DNA of 26,057 nt, from NCBI GenBank assembly GCA_000708835.1, contig DF237831.1, positions 1 to 26,057 of the forward strand. Reading direction: 5' to 3'. The stretch's first letter is position 1; each line of letters begins with the position of its first letter. Positions 1 to 9,535 of this stretch are shown here, piece after piece. Made by a program: the position numbers and the translations under genes. Source of the stretch: Klebsormidium nitens (taxonomy: Eukaryota; Streptophyta; Klebsormidiophyceae; Klebsormidiales; Klebsormidiaceae). The notes under the pieces were generated by a model. It worked only from the letters and a program-made list of their open reading frames with translations. It ran no database searches and had not been told where the DNA came from.

Positions 1-113
1 ATACATCCTCTTCGGTCGCAAGGGCCTGATTGTCTGAGGATCCGCTGTCTACTATTGCTCTTCAACTATACAAACCGCGTGCGTATTGTGCCGGTTCTGG
101 TTGACTGGTGCAG

Positions 114-2964
114 GTTACAGTCCGTCACTCATTGGCGACGCGTGCCCGTTGGTTGGGTTCGTCGGCCCGTCTCCAAGCACGCTCCAGATTATCCGCTGTG
201 TCTACAACAACCCAATCCCAAGCGTGTTTGGCTTCGAAACCGTCAATTGTAACTACGACATCCGCTCCGGAATAGCGATGGGGCCGGGCGTCGACCCCCT
301 CTGTCTTGGTGAGGGATGCGCAGTGTTACGGACTTGGATTAATATATAGGACGATTGAAATTGCAGCGCCGCCCTTCATCTCAGCTGGCGTTCAGCACTC
401 TTCATATGTCTTCTGTGGCTGCTGGGTTTGCTGAACTGCGGCTGGAAACCAGGAGTCGGAAACGTCGCTCATGCTAAATCTGCATACTAGACTAGGCTTT
501 TTTTTCAATTCAAGGAAGGGCGATGAGCACGAATGTCAAGCATCCGTAACGTCAGCAACCCGTGGCGTCTTTCTGGACACGTCATTTTGAAACCAGACGC
601 CACGGCTGCATAGACACTCATCGCTGATCCTGTTTTAGATTACTGAATCCAACACGGCTGCATTAACGATTGAAGAGCGTTGCGCCAACCCAATTACAAG
701 TTTGATGAACAATCACTTGCGGTTCTTCCTTTACTTCCATTCACCTCGAAAGAATGACTGGCTGACTGGCTGATTTGGCGGAGGGCTTCCGCTTGAAATA
801 CGACTCTTGACCCGCATATGTAATCTAAGTACGCGACGTTGCCTCTTTGCCATGGTTGCTCTCATCGTTCACTTGGGACACACTTTTGAGCGGAGATACT
901 GATGGTCTGGCTTTGCCGCCGGGCCGTTTCTTACTTGGAAATACTAAAATTGCTAGATTAGCTCTCTTTCGGAAGAGTACTCAATCGCACAAGGGTTATT
1001 GCACAAGTAGACAAGCGAATTATTGTAAGAATCTGCCACGAATTGATTGAGATCATGGTTTGCAGACAACCTAAGCGAGATCTTGTACGGAAGATTATTA
1101 GGCGAGTCCTAGCTCTCGGTTTTGATACAGGTTTAAGACCTCAAGGCCTCCGAGTCGCTCTTTGATCACTTAGGAACCTGCCGAACACTGCTCTTGACCA
1201 AGCCTTGTTAGAAGGAAGCCGACGAGGCTCGAGCTAGTATGTGGGGACTTGACCGCTACTAACCAGGTTTGACTTTTAGGCAGAAGCCTGCAATGACTCC
1301 GTGGATCTTACTGCCTGATTTCTCGATTGCAGACGCTCTCGTACCCGTGCCACTACCTACGCTCCCCCGCCTTCCTTTCCCGTCGCCCAGTCTTTCACCG
1401 ACTGTCCCCCCTCTTTCTTCCCTTCCGGCCATACCGACCCCCACGCCGCAAGGTGAGGCCAACACACCCTTTCAAATCCGTCCTCATCAGTTCTTGCATC
1501 TTCAGCCTGCTTTTGTCGGCGGCGAATTGGGTGCGAAGCTGACTTTTTGATACCTGATCTTCCGGTCTGATGCCTTTGGCCAGCAATCATCGATTTCTCA
1601 ATTGCGTTGATTGAGTCAAGATAGTTTCTGCCGACAATTAGTTGCCTGTGATACGTTGCACTTGAACCCAGATTCAAAGCCAGGGACCCGCAATCCCTCA
1701 AAAGAAGACCTAGTTTGTATTTGGGAATTCGTACTTCCCTAGATTTTCTCCCCGGTCGATCTGGTTTGTAGCGCGTTCGGCGGGACAATTCCCTGTGCTA
1801 CATTAACTGATGACCACAGGATGCAAACATGGTGTTTTCCTACCTGCAAAAACTGTGGTTTGCCTTTTCGAAGATCTCCACAAGCTGAGCCTCTTTTTTG
1901 AAAAAAGAAAGACGAATAATGAGGAAGTCTTAAAATTAGTCCAGCTTTTGTAGGTCTGAAGTTGGCTCCCTAAGTTTTTTGTCCGTGTTTACACCGACGG
2001 GTTCTATGCTCGGTGAGGAGTGGTCCAGATCGCCACAGACAAAACGATCATCTTTGTTTTGGATCTTGACACGGAAAACCGCCGGCCTAAAGTGTAAAAA
2101 ATATATACACGGTTCTACATCTTTGCATCACTTTGGATAGTTCTTCGTTAACCAGATCGGCTCAGCCCTCAGTTGTTCTTTGCCCTTTCATCTGACGTCG
2201 AGAGCCTCGTTTCTTTCGCAGACAAAAAGCTTTCACGTATGCATCGTTACGAAATGAAAGAATTATGTTGACGGTAACCTTTTCTTACCCTAGCCTGTCA
2301 CGGTCCGCCTGCTCGCAGCGACTGTTTCGGCAAATGGTTCTCTTGTGGCGTGCACCATTCCGGAGAACGGACCGAGCGCTGAGTGCGCCCCAGCTTGTGC
2401 GTGTGGCTCTTATGTGGGCGGCAACCCAGCTGTGGCGGGTAGTAAGTCTCAATGACCCAAAGCTTGCATTGAGATAGCGTGATGCCATCTCAATATCAGG
2501 AAGTAGATTTTGTTCTGCTTCGAACCCGTACGCACCCTAAATCCCAAATCAGGCCCACCCCTTCCCGGGCCCTTCCCTGGGCACTGCCTACTCTAAATGT
2601 CGAATTTGGACTCGAATATCAACATTTTAGTGATAACTAAGGGTTACGCAAGAGCTTCGTCGTAGGGCAGAGTAATTTTCTAACCAACATCCCGAGATGA
2701 TTTGATGTCTGTGCCATAAGAAAGGTCGGCATGCTATCTGATCAGATACCCTGGCTCAGCTCTCCCTGCTCCCTGCCAGGTCCGGCGACCGTCTGCCAGG
2801 CAAGCGTGATATGTGCCAACTGCGATATTGGCTGCAACACCGACCTAGATTGCCTGGTTGGGTACAACTGCGCCGGAAGCTGCGGCGGGTTGGCCGCGGC
2901 ACTTCCGCCGGCGCAGGGCGTATGCTTGCCCAATTGCGGCACTCCGCTGACTGACGGTTGCTAG
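114..2964 (+). CDS. Cysteine-rich, probably secreted protein (5' partial, 3 exons)
   Basis: Three exons are supported: 114-308, 2319-2441 and 2780-2964, with stop TAG at 2962-2964. Acceptors are GTGCAG, CTCGCAG and CTGCCAG; donors are G|GTGAGG and A|GTAAGT. Every junction is phase 1 and the spliced frame stays open for about 166 codons. The product has 18 cysteines: 4 in the first exon, 4 in the second (including ECAPACACGSY) and 10 in the last (VCQASVICANCDIGC, DLDCLVGYNCAGSC, VCLPNC). The D-x-D-C-x3-Y-x-C spacing resembles small disulfide-bonded extracellular domains, so I infer an extracellular or wall protein. No catalytic motif is visible and I do not recognise the family. The first visible exon begins with a split codon, so at least one earlier exon, presumably carrying the signal peptide, lies left of the window. 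The first intron is about 2 kb, the longest in the window. Confidence 0.62.
309..2318 (+). other. 2-kb intron of the cysteine-rich gene
   Basis: This long intron runs from GTGAGG to CTCGCAG. It contains nested inverted repeats at 520-624, a short GACTGGCT tandem near 755-774, a strongly pyrimidine-rich tract at about 1360-1437, and an AT-rich patch with TATATA near 2100. The 1269-1550 stretch is open and proline-rich, but joining it to the exon that ends at 308 gives an early stop from either available acceptor, so I do not treat it as an exon. No other coding signal is visible. Confidence 0.45.
520..624. repeat. Nested inverted repeat (potential hairpin) in the intron
   Basis: A perfect 11-bp inverted repeat, CCGTGGCGTCT at 560-570 and AGACGCCACGG at 595-605, has a 24-base loop. 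It lies inside a second, 8-bp inverted repeat, GCGATGAG at 520-527 and CTCATCGC at 617-624. The right arm overlaps an 11-bp direct repeat, CACGGCTGCAT, at 601-611 and 653-663. It may be the remnant of a small foldback element. No target duplication was identified. Confidence 0.45.
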
Positions 2965-3842
2965 AGAAACCTGTAAGGAGTGATAGTGAGACGTAGTCAC
3001 TGGCTTTTGTGATGCAATAGGAGCCGCAGAAGCTCGGAGGAGTTGACTCATCAGAAGGAATGGAATATTAATACGCACTGCCGTTGATTTGGCATGAGCT
3101 TTCAATCGGACAAAGCGTTCAATAGCGTAGTTCAAAGCTCAAATTTCGTTCAACGTCAGACTCCAAATGTACGTAAGGAGCTTGTGAATATTCGGTGATT
3201 GGGGAGGTTTGTGATACCGTTAGAAAATTGATGCAGACAATCTGATAATGCACCGATTGTTGTATTATACAAACGTGCGCAAACATGCCAGCCAATCCGA
3301 TGATCTCCTTTTCCAAATCATCTGCATATCCTCTGTAAAGGACATTCAATCGCAAGATCCAGTCATTCAATATTGATAGGCCGGATGCACGGTTGACCCT
3401 TGCATGACGTAAACTGGTCGCCTATTTTCTCCATCAGCTATCTCGTACTCATCTTGGCGACCCGGCACTTCTTGAAGCCGTGTGGTTGCCGTCGAAACCT
3501 CGCTGCCTTGTTCTTTGAGCGCATATCGTCGCTCCCAAGACGCGGCCAGCGCCCGCGCGATCCTGGCGAGGAAAGACACATTCCCGTACGCAGCAGCTGA
3601 ACCGCGTTGTGGAACGCGCGTGCAACGGCGCTCAAACCACCGAGCTCATTCCGCCGGAATCTTGCCGTTCCTCACATCCGAAACGCGCGAACTTCTAGCG
3701 CCCGCGGACAATGAGCTCGGATGCGCGCCACGTGTCTTCGTGCTGCGCAGCCACCGCACCACCACCACTTCGACCCACATTCGAATGTCAAAGTCGCTTT
3801 TCAGCAAGTTCCGTTTGGCTTCACCAAAGGTGTCCGGTCCGA

Positions 3843-4318
3843 GCGGAACACCAAACGGGCTAGTGCTAGATGCTCTTCCGTGTACCGTGACCCTCCATGC
3901 CACCGGAATGGGCCGCAAGCTAGCGGTACAGTTCGGTTCAGGCTCGCGCGCAACGGACCGGCGTCGGGGTGCGTGCAGCAAAATGGCCGGCCGGGACGCG
4001 TGGCAACTACATCGACCCGGTTCCAGTCCGGATTGGCCTGCGAATCAGCGGAACGGACTGGCTGAGGTTGGCGGGTAACGGAATGGCCAAACTGGCCTGC
4101 CGTGCAGTCGATTGACTAACAGGGGCGCGCTGCAGCGGAACCGGGCCCGGTTCCATATTCGAACCGCGGCCTCCAGCTGGGCGGATTGGATCGGCTGAGA
4201 CTCGGCCCCAGCGGAACGAGGGTCCGGCTGAGATCGGCGGAACGGAACCGTGACTGCCACCTTCCGCAGCGCAGCGACCTGGAGAACGGATCATTATCTG
4301 TCAAAACCGGAGCGGAAC
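3843..4318 (+). repeat. Recurring GCGGAAC word in a GC-rich block
   Basis: The heptamer GCGGAAC occurs six times, always on the plus strand, at 3843, 4048, 4135, 4211, 4237 and 4312. Near-matches such as CCGGAATG and AACGGAA lie between them. Spacing is irregular (26 to 205 bases), so this is not a simple tandem satellite. One copy overlaps the 18-bp palindrome at 4137-4154. The block may be an old degenerate repeat or a cluster of protein-binding sites; the sequence does not say which. Confidence 0.4.
4137..4154. repeat. Perfect 18-bp palindrome
   Basis: GGAACCGGGCCCGGTTCC is its own reverse complement over all 18 bases with no loop. It sits inside the GCGGAAC-rich block. Palindromes of this length can be dimeric protein-binding sites or element centres; no function can be assigned here. 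Confidence 0.6.
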
Positions 4319-4464
4319 GATGGGCTTGCCAAGCGACTGAACTGCTTGGCCGTGAAGCGCTGACTTTTTTCCCCATCGCTCGGCGCGCAATGATCTTGGA
4401 CGCTCTCTTTGGCGCTCAGCGGCGGCAAGGATCGGAATAGCGTCGAGGCTACTTTGGAAGATAG

Positions 4465-4737
4465 CGCCGGAGAGAAACGATCCTTGACAGTATCATCGGC
4501 CCTATCCTCGCAACTAGCTGTAGCAAGATCATCTTCGGCGCCCTCCTCGACCCTAACCAGCTAGGCGCTATCCTCGGCGCCCTCCTCGACCTTATCCTAG
4601 ACGTTCTTCTCGTCCCATATTTCTATTTTTCCTCGGCGCTATCCTCAACGCTCGCCGAGATGCGGGACGACGCATCTGGGCTGGACGCCCACCTCATGAC
4701 GGAGAAACGGCTGCCCCCCGCGGGGCAGTCCCTCTAG
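4465..4737 (+). repeat. 39-bp-period repeat zone encoding ILGALLD-like peptides
   Basis: The 18-mer TCGGCGCCCTCCTCGACC occurs at 4535-4552 and again at 4574-4591, a period of 39 bases or 13 codons, with weaker relatives (CTATCCTCGGCG, CTCGGCGCTATCCTC) on both sides. One plus frame is open for 90 codons from 4465 to the stop at 4735-4737. It reads as a leucine/isoleucine-rich repeat around AILGALLD, like a short amphipathic or membrane helix. There is no ATG ahead of the repeat part and no clear splice acceptor, so it is either a degenerate repeat or part of an unrecognised exon. Confidence 0.35.
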
Positions 4738-5209
4738 TACATTCTGCCTCTCATCAGCTGGTTCAGAGAGCGTTTCTCCTTAAGGTCAGCAAGCAGCTAG
4801 ATTGCTTGCAGTGCTCACGATTACTTTGTGAAGCTAGTCATACGGACTGTAGAATGGCACCGGGTAAAGCTGGCTCTGTCAAAAGTATCTCGCCGCCTAC
4901 AAAGAGCGAAACATAGCGACTAGAAATCAAAGTTCCCTTCCTTGACTTCGCGTGGACTTCGCACTCGAGCCTCGACCTTTTCAGAAGCTTCACTCTTCAG
5001 GCGCAGCTTCAATTGAATTTGACGACGCGAGAACAAGAGGCCGACAGACCATTGTAAGACGAAGTCAAAGCCGCACTGAGAGAAGACGCGACTTGCCGTG
5101 GAAAGCAGCCGCGCAGGAGTCGCCACAAAAAGCTGTACGTAACCAACAACTCGCAAGCAGCTGAGATGACTATGCCGGCGTTACCTTTTCATTGCCCACC
5201 ACATTGGGA

Positions 5210-5273
5210 ATGTTGCTGGCCATTCTTGCTCTACTTGGGGCCGCGCAGGGAGCGGTTGCGCAATTATATGAGG
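5210..5273 (+). CDS. Orphan signal-peptide exon (candidate first exon)
   Basis: From ATG at 5210 the frame encodes MLLAILALLGAAQGAVAQ followed by LYE. This is a short start, an uninterrupted hydrophobic core and a small-residue cleavage site (AVA|Q), typical of a secretory signal peptide. After 5273 comes GTTAAGT, a usable but weak donor, which would leave phase 1, the same phase used by all introns of the cysteine-rich gene to the left. Without splicing the frame stops two codons later. I found no matching downstream exon before 6285, so this may be a leftover of a duplicated secreted-protein gene, the start of a gene whose next exon I cannot recognise, or chance. Confidence 0.3.
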
Positions 5274-6284
5274 GTTAAGTCAAGTACTACAAATGAGTGG
5301 GCAGAGATGATTCGAAATCAAATGCAAGCTTGAGATCGTTGAATCATGCGGATTGCTTCATGAGGTCATTTGACCGGGAATTCATATTGCATCCAAGCAG
5401 TACGAAATTATTACGGACCTGCCTAGGCTTTGGAGACATTTGGCGCAGTCAATCCCCCCGTTGCTTTGTTATAGTTGTCATCCATATATGATAGCCTGCA
5501 CTTTGTTTCCGGAACCATCTCACCCCTTCAATATGTAACGATTGGATCATACAGCAACGTGACCCGCACCTACCCAGACCATGCATTGTTCCAATAGGTA
5601 GCCTAGTACCTTTTAAGTTGATCCAAGATACACGTAATCACAGAGGATATGTTGTGCAAGGATTCTTATCCGCTGCATGCATCTCAGTCTTGGGGTTCTT
5701 CCAAGGACATTGCTGAACCGTTGAACGTGCTCGACGGATCTAAGTAATCATCAGGTAGTAAGAAAGGGATATCCGAGTCTCACATGGCCTCGTACGCTCA
5801 CTCGTTCCTCACCCCTTGCCAAACCGTTCATGAAAGCACGCACGTTTAGCAGAAGAGTTAACCACGATTTCCGTGTCCTAATACATATCAGTACCACCTG
5901 AAGGTTGATACAGATACATTCGAACCTTTGCACCACACCTCTCAAGTCGACCCACCGAATCATGTAAAAGTCTATGCAGAGCGAGTCAAAGCGTTGAAAA
6001 TACAAGCTTGCGTGCCTATACACTGACAGAGCGTGGCGCCGGCTTCAGGAGTAACTTCCGGATACTTCCTGATGGTATAAAATAGCCTCGCTATCCTAAC
6101 TCAACCGACCCAACTCATTTTGGTCTCATATGCGCGCCATCCTCCTTGATGCAAGCTCGGCACGGCGTCTGTTTATGGTACTACTTGTTAATCGCAGAAG
6201 TTAGCGCGCACTTGGGTATTCGAACAGACTCAAAGCCGGGACCTATGAATAGAACGCCGGACCCGCAAGGCACCATTTTGCTTG
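5274..6284. other. Intergenic region before the PEBP pair
   Basis: This stretch is mostly AT-rich and without recognisable coding sequence. A plant-type TATA motif is found near 6076. The 6205-6284 end is just beyond the stop of the left-hand PEBP gene on the minus strand and probably includes its 3' untranslated region. No cysteine-rich exon that could follow the orphan signal exon was found here. Confidence 0.4.
6076..6083 (+). promoter_or_regulatory. TATA-box-like motif
   Basis: TATAAAAT matches the plant TATA consensus closely. The first downstream ATG on the plus strand, at 6130, opens only a 24-codon frame ending at 6204, so no gene is clearly attached. Any transcript would run antisense into the 3' end of the left-hand PEBP gene. 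The motif could be chance. Confidence 0.25.
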
Positions 6285-8679
6285 TTACTTCGGCGCCGGA
6301 GCGGGGACTTTCGCCGCAGTCGCGTTAGTCGCTGTGGGGGTCACAAGCGTGGCGTTGGTATTGGCTGGAGCGAAGGCAGCAGTGGTCGTGTTAACCCGGA
6401 GGGAGTTGAAGTAGAAGGCGGCGAGGGGGCTGCCCAGCGTGTTATTCAGGGCGAAGCTGGTGAGGTTGAAGAGGGAGCGGGAGGCCGGGGCGGTCGCCTG
6501 GAAAAAAGGCAGGTAAGCAGAATGGTTACAGAGCGTGAAGTTGAAACCGCAGGTCCGAAGGATCCATCATGGTATACATGCTTAGCTTTTTAAGCTTCTG
6601 CTTCAGGGAATATATTGAGAGAGTTACAAGCTCGCTATCCGCCGGCAGATTTGGGTCTTCTGACGCCCTATCAGGAGCCAATCTTTGGAACAAGGTTGAT
6701 AGGCAAACCCGAACTTGTGCTTTCTGCACAAAACCCTTCGTTCTATTATAGAGTAACTCACGTTAGAAAGCCTCCCTTGGCCGTACAGGACGAAGGTGTA
6801 GCGGTGGAGTCCCGTCGGGGGACCCGGCGGCGCGTAGGTCTGAAGCACGTTGCCTCCAGTGACGTTCACAATGTCTGCAGGATCATGAGCATGACGTCAG
6901 CCCCGAGAGCACGCCCCAACACGTGCGGACAAGAACAAAAGGTGCGTCATGCTCTAGCAGGACCGTTTCGACGGTCAGGACTTAGTCAGCAAAGCTGAGG
7001 GTGCAACCAAGCCGCCCGCTGAGCTTACGTGCAAAGTTCACTTCGATCGAGGGTCGCACCGTGATACCATATGAAGGCAAGACTGGCACCTTCTCGAGGA
7101 GGTACTTATTCTGCTTAGCACTTGGAAAAGCTCAACAGAAGGTACTGAACGCTGAGAATACTGATCTTTGAGCGGCACTGATCAGGAGCGACCTTTCTCC
7201 AAGAATACTTGGAAGCATGAAACGGATCTTCGGAAGCAGAGGGAGGCGAAGTGGGACGGCTCTCAACAAAAAGAAAACCGAAAGTGTTTAAAAAGGGGAG
7301 AGCTCGTAGCCCCAGCAGGGAAGGGTGCGATGTGGACGGACGCTACGACGAAATTCTCGTCGCAAAAACACGCTCAGTGGAAATGATTGTCAGGTTTATC
7401 GGCATTACAGTCAAGGAGAGGTGTTCAGACGAATGCCAAACCTGCAGGAGATATCAAGCTTCAGCTTCTTAGGACATTGAAGTATATTCTCCGAAAGACG
7501 GTGAAGGATGTTTTGGGAATCTGCAACAGATATATCGCAAGCGAGGCAAACTAGAGGCGAAAACTCACTGGCGGTCGGGGTGTTGGTCGGAATGTTGACC
7601 TTCAGGTAGTGCAGGATAAGGGAACTGGTCGGCGTAGTCGGGTCGGGTGCATCAGGGTCCACAACGGCGAGCGTGAAATAGGGGAACGTCGAGTTGTAAA
7701 TGGTGCCCGGGGCAATGCCCTGAGCATACACGGCGGGGGGGGAGGTTGCTTCGGCCGGGGCAATAATCTGGCCACTGAAGAAGAAAGAAAGGAATCTGCT
7801 TAGAATATGGAAACCAGGATAATACTTGGAGGTAACTGGCCGGAGCCTTGTCCTGAACAGAGGGGAGCGATTTCGGCCGCGGGCGCCGCTGAAGTAAACA
7901 AAGGTTGACGCAGGGCTAGTGGAAACGGCCACAATAACCAGAGAACAGAGCCCGGGGCAAGGCCCTGGCCGCATAAGGCGGGAGTGAGGCTACTTCGGCG
8001 AGTACGAGAGTTCTCAACAGATAGTCAATGTAAGGTTCGCCAAACTAGACGCAGTATTTGGATGTTAGGCCCCGGGAGCACCAGGCCGGGTGCAGGCTAA
8101 TGCGGACTGGTGCGAATTTGCCTACCAAATGGCCTACCAGAAACAAAGATTCCATCTTGAGGCAGCGTAGCACTTGCAGTAATAACCAGGTTTTAGAACC
8201 AAAAATAATGTGGTAGAGGAAGGCGACTCTATCTGGGACGGCCATTATTCTACTGCGTGAGGAGAGTGATGTAAGACATAGAAAAAGGAGTTAGCCATCA
8301 GGTTAGTGCCACGAGCATGGGCGGCATAACCCCAGGTCAAAGCAAAGAGGAGCCTCCGGACTGAGGTCTGCCAGTGCTTTCCCTGAGCGAGGTTAAGACA
8401 ATTTATCCAGACTGTAGTCGGATGTCAAGCATGAGCACAGCTTCGTGCAAACGCAAAGCACAATTGAGTGCACTCTAAACCTCTTTCATATTCACCTTTC
8501 CTGTAGTAGGTAACATGATTGAAGAAGCTCTTTTAGAGCTTCGAGAGACATCGGAAGCGGGCCGGCACACTTACTATGACAGGGTGCCGTTCCCATAGGA
8601 GACATTGAGCCGGGCGAGGGGTGTGAATGGGGGCACCACCTGGGGGATCACCCTGCCCCTCAGCAGCTCTTGAACCTCG
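6285..8679 (-). CDS. PEBP family protein, left-hand tandem copy (N-terminus unresolved)
   Basis: On the minus strand four exons join in frame: 8679-8575, 7774-7569, 6874-6762 and 6497-6285 (stop at 6287-6285). Junction phases are 2, 1 and 0, with donors GTAAGT, GTGAGT and GTGAGT. The 211 residues start EVQELLRGRVIPQVV and contain the PEBP signatures YFTLAVVDPDAPDP, LILHYLKVNI and APPGPPTGLHRYTFVLYGQ. These form the anion/ligand-binding pocket of phosphatidylethanolamine-binding proteins, the family that includes FT/TFL1 and RKIP. The tail is rich in Ala, Thr and Pro with several NxT sequons, which suggests secretion and glycosylation. An intron inside NVSYGNGTLSY is absent from the right-hand paralogue; the phase-1 intron before NIVNVTGG is shared. 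The first exon needs a phase-2 partner upstream. Candidates are a five-base exon at 9301-9297 (ATG AG, giving MSEVQ), or fusion to the neighbouring gene through the donor at its stop codon. Ligand and biological role cannot be read from the sequence. Confidence 0.75.
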
Positions 8680-9535
8680 CTGCAGAACAATCGAAGAGAA
8701 GCAGAGTTTACACTTTAAAAACAGCTGAAAACAGATCAGCTTTCCACTTATGTTCCGCCGGGCTCTCGACACCTGGATTCTCTGGTCGGACAGCGCAACT
8801 GCAAGTAGACATCAACTTCCATACCCACATGAAAAAGGACCTTCAGATAGTTGGCCAACCACGATCGAGTGGCATCAACCAACTTTTGGAACATATCAAC
8901 TACTCGATTAAAACCATAGCCCTGCCGTATGCTAGAGGCCTTTGCGGTCAGTCTTCAGGTGTAATCCGCGAATGGATGTTCCACTTGGAGCAGAGCCAGT
9001 TGATTGGACAGGTGAACCCGAAATAGTTTCATGCTTAGCACGTGGATCGAAGCTTTGGATGCATACGAGTAAAGTGGATAAGAAAAGTTGGTTTGACAAT
9101 CTTCTACTTAGGTAGACAACCCATCCACGGAGATGCACATCAGAAACAGGGTTCAAAGGTGGACCTGAAAATGAGGTACCTTTATGGAGGGGTGAAAAGA
9201 GTGTGCTTAAAACGAGAACCCGGACCCAATGAGGAGCTCATCAAAAAGCCACGCTTCCAGTCGCTGCATAAGACGAGGCAAATCTGTAGTATTTACCTCA
9301 TAATCACAAGGACTCAAGTTATTTCTTTCCTTTCAGTGCCTCCGCACCATGGAAAAAACAAAAACCTCGTGTTTGATTTGCAAAACGAAGAATCACGAGA
9401 GGAACACGAAAGGCTCGGACGAAATATACTACCTAAGCGCGACTCAAATACTTCCCTCTAGCCTTAAAAAACGACCTAGCAGTTTGACTTTCACGATAAT
9501 CCAATCATTCTGGAACCTCGATTGACAGCGGATAC
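8680..9535 (-). other. Spacer or intron between the two PEBP coding units
   Basis: This stretch separates the stop of the right-hand PEBP gene from the first recognised exon of the left-hand one. It ends, in the minus direction, with a pyrimidine-rich tract and CTGCAG, a good acceptor. No signal-peptide-like frame with a phase-2 donor was found on the minus strand. At 9301-9297 ATGAG precedes GTAAAT and could supply a start codon in the right phase. The same length could be one intron if the genes are fused. Confidence 0.4.

Larger units (their letters stand above)
2965..5209. other. Intergenic region, mostly non-coding, with a GC-rich repeat block
   Basis: No convincing gene is seen here. 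2965-3366 is AT-richer and featureless. From about 3480 to 4740 the DNA becomes GC-rich and several frames are open on both strands, for example 3482-4078 on plus and 3367-3579 and 3646-3981 on minus. None carries a recognisable motif or a matching set of splice sites, so I read them as chance openings caused by composition, or as a decayed element. Named repeats inside the block are listed separately. 4740-5209 shows nothing I can name. Confidence 0.45.

Noticed and set aside
1269-1550. Proline-rich open frame in the first intron with a GTGAGG donor
   Set aside because: Joining it to the exon ending at 308 through either nearby acceptor gives an early stop; the openness is explained by a pyrimidine-rich tract.
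3367-3579. Minus-strand frame with protein-like composition (ERRYALKEQGSEV)
   Set aside because: It lacks a convincing start, a partner exon or a family motif; it could be a decayed element but cannot be supported.
3482-4078. 198-codon plus-strand frame in the GC-rich block
   Set aside because: No motif, no homology I recognise, and comparable openness on the opposite strand; likely compositional.
8932-9156. Hydrophobic minus-strand frame as the missing signal exon of the left PEBP gene
   Set aside because: The hydrophobic part is internal rather than near the start, and no phase-2 donor follows it.
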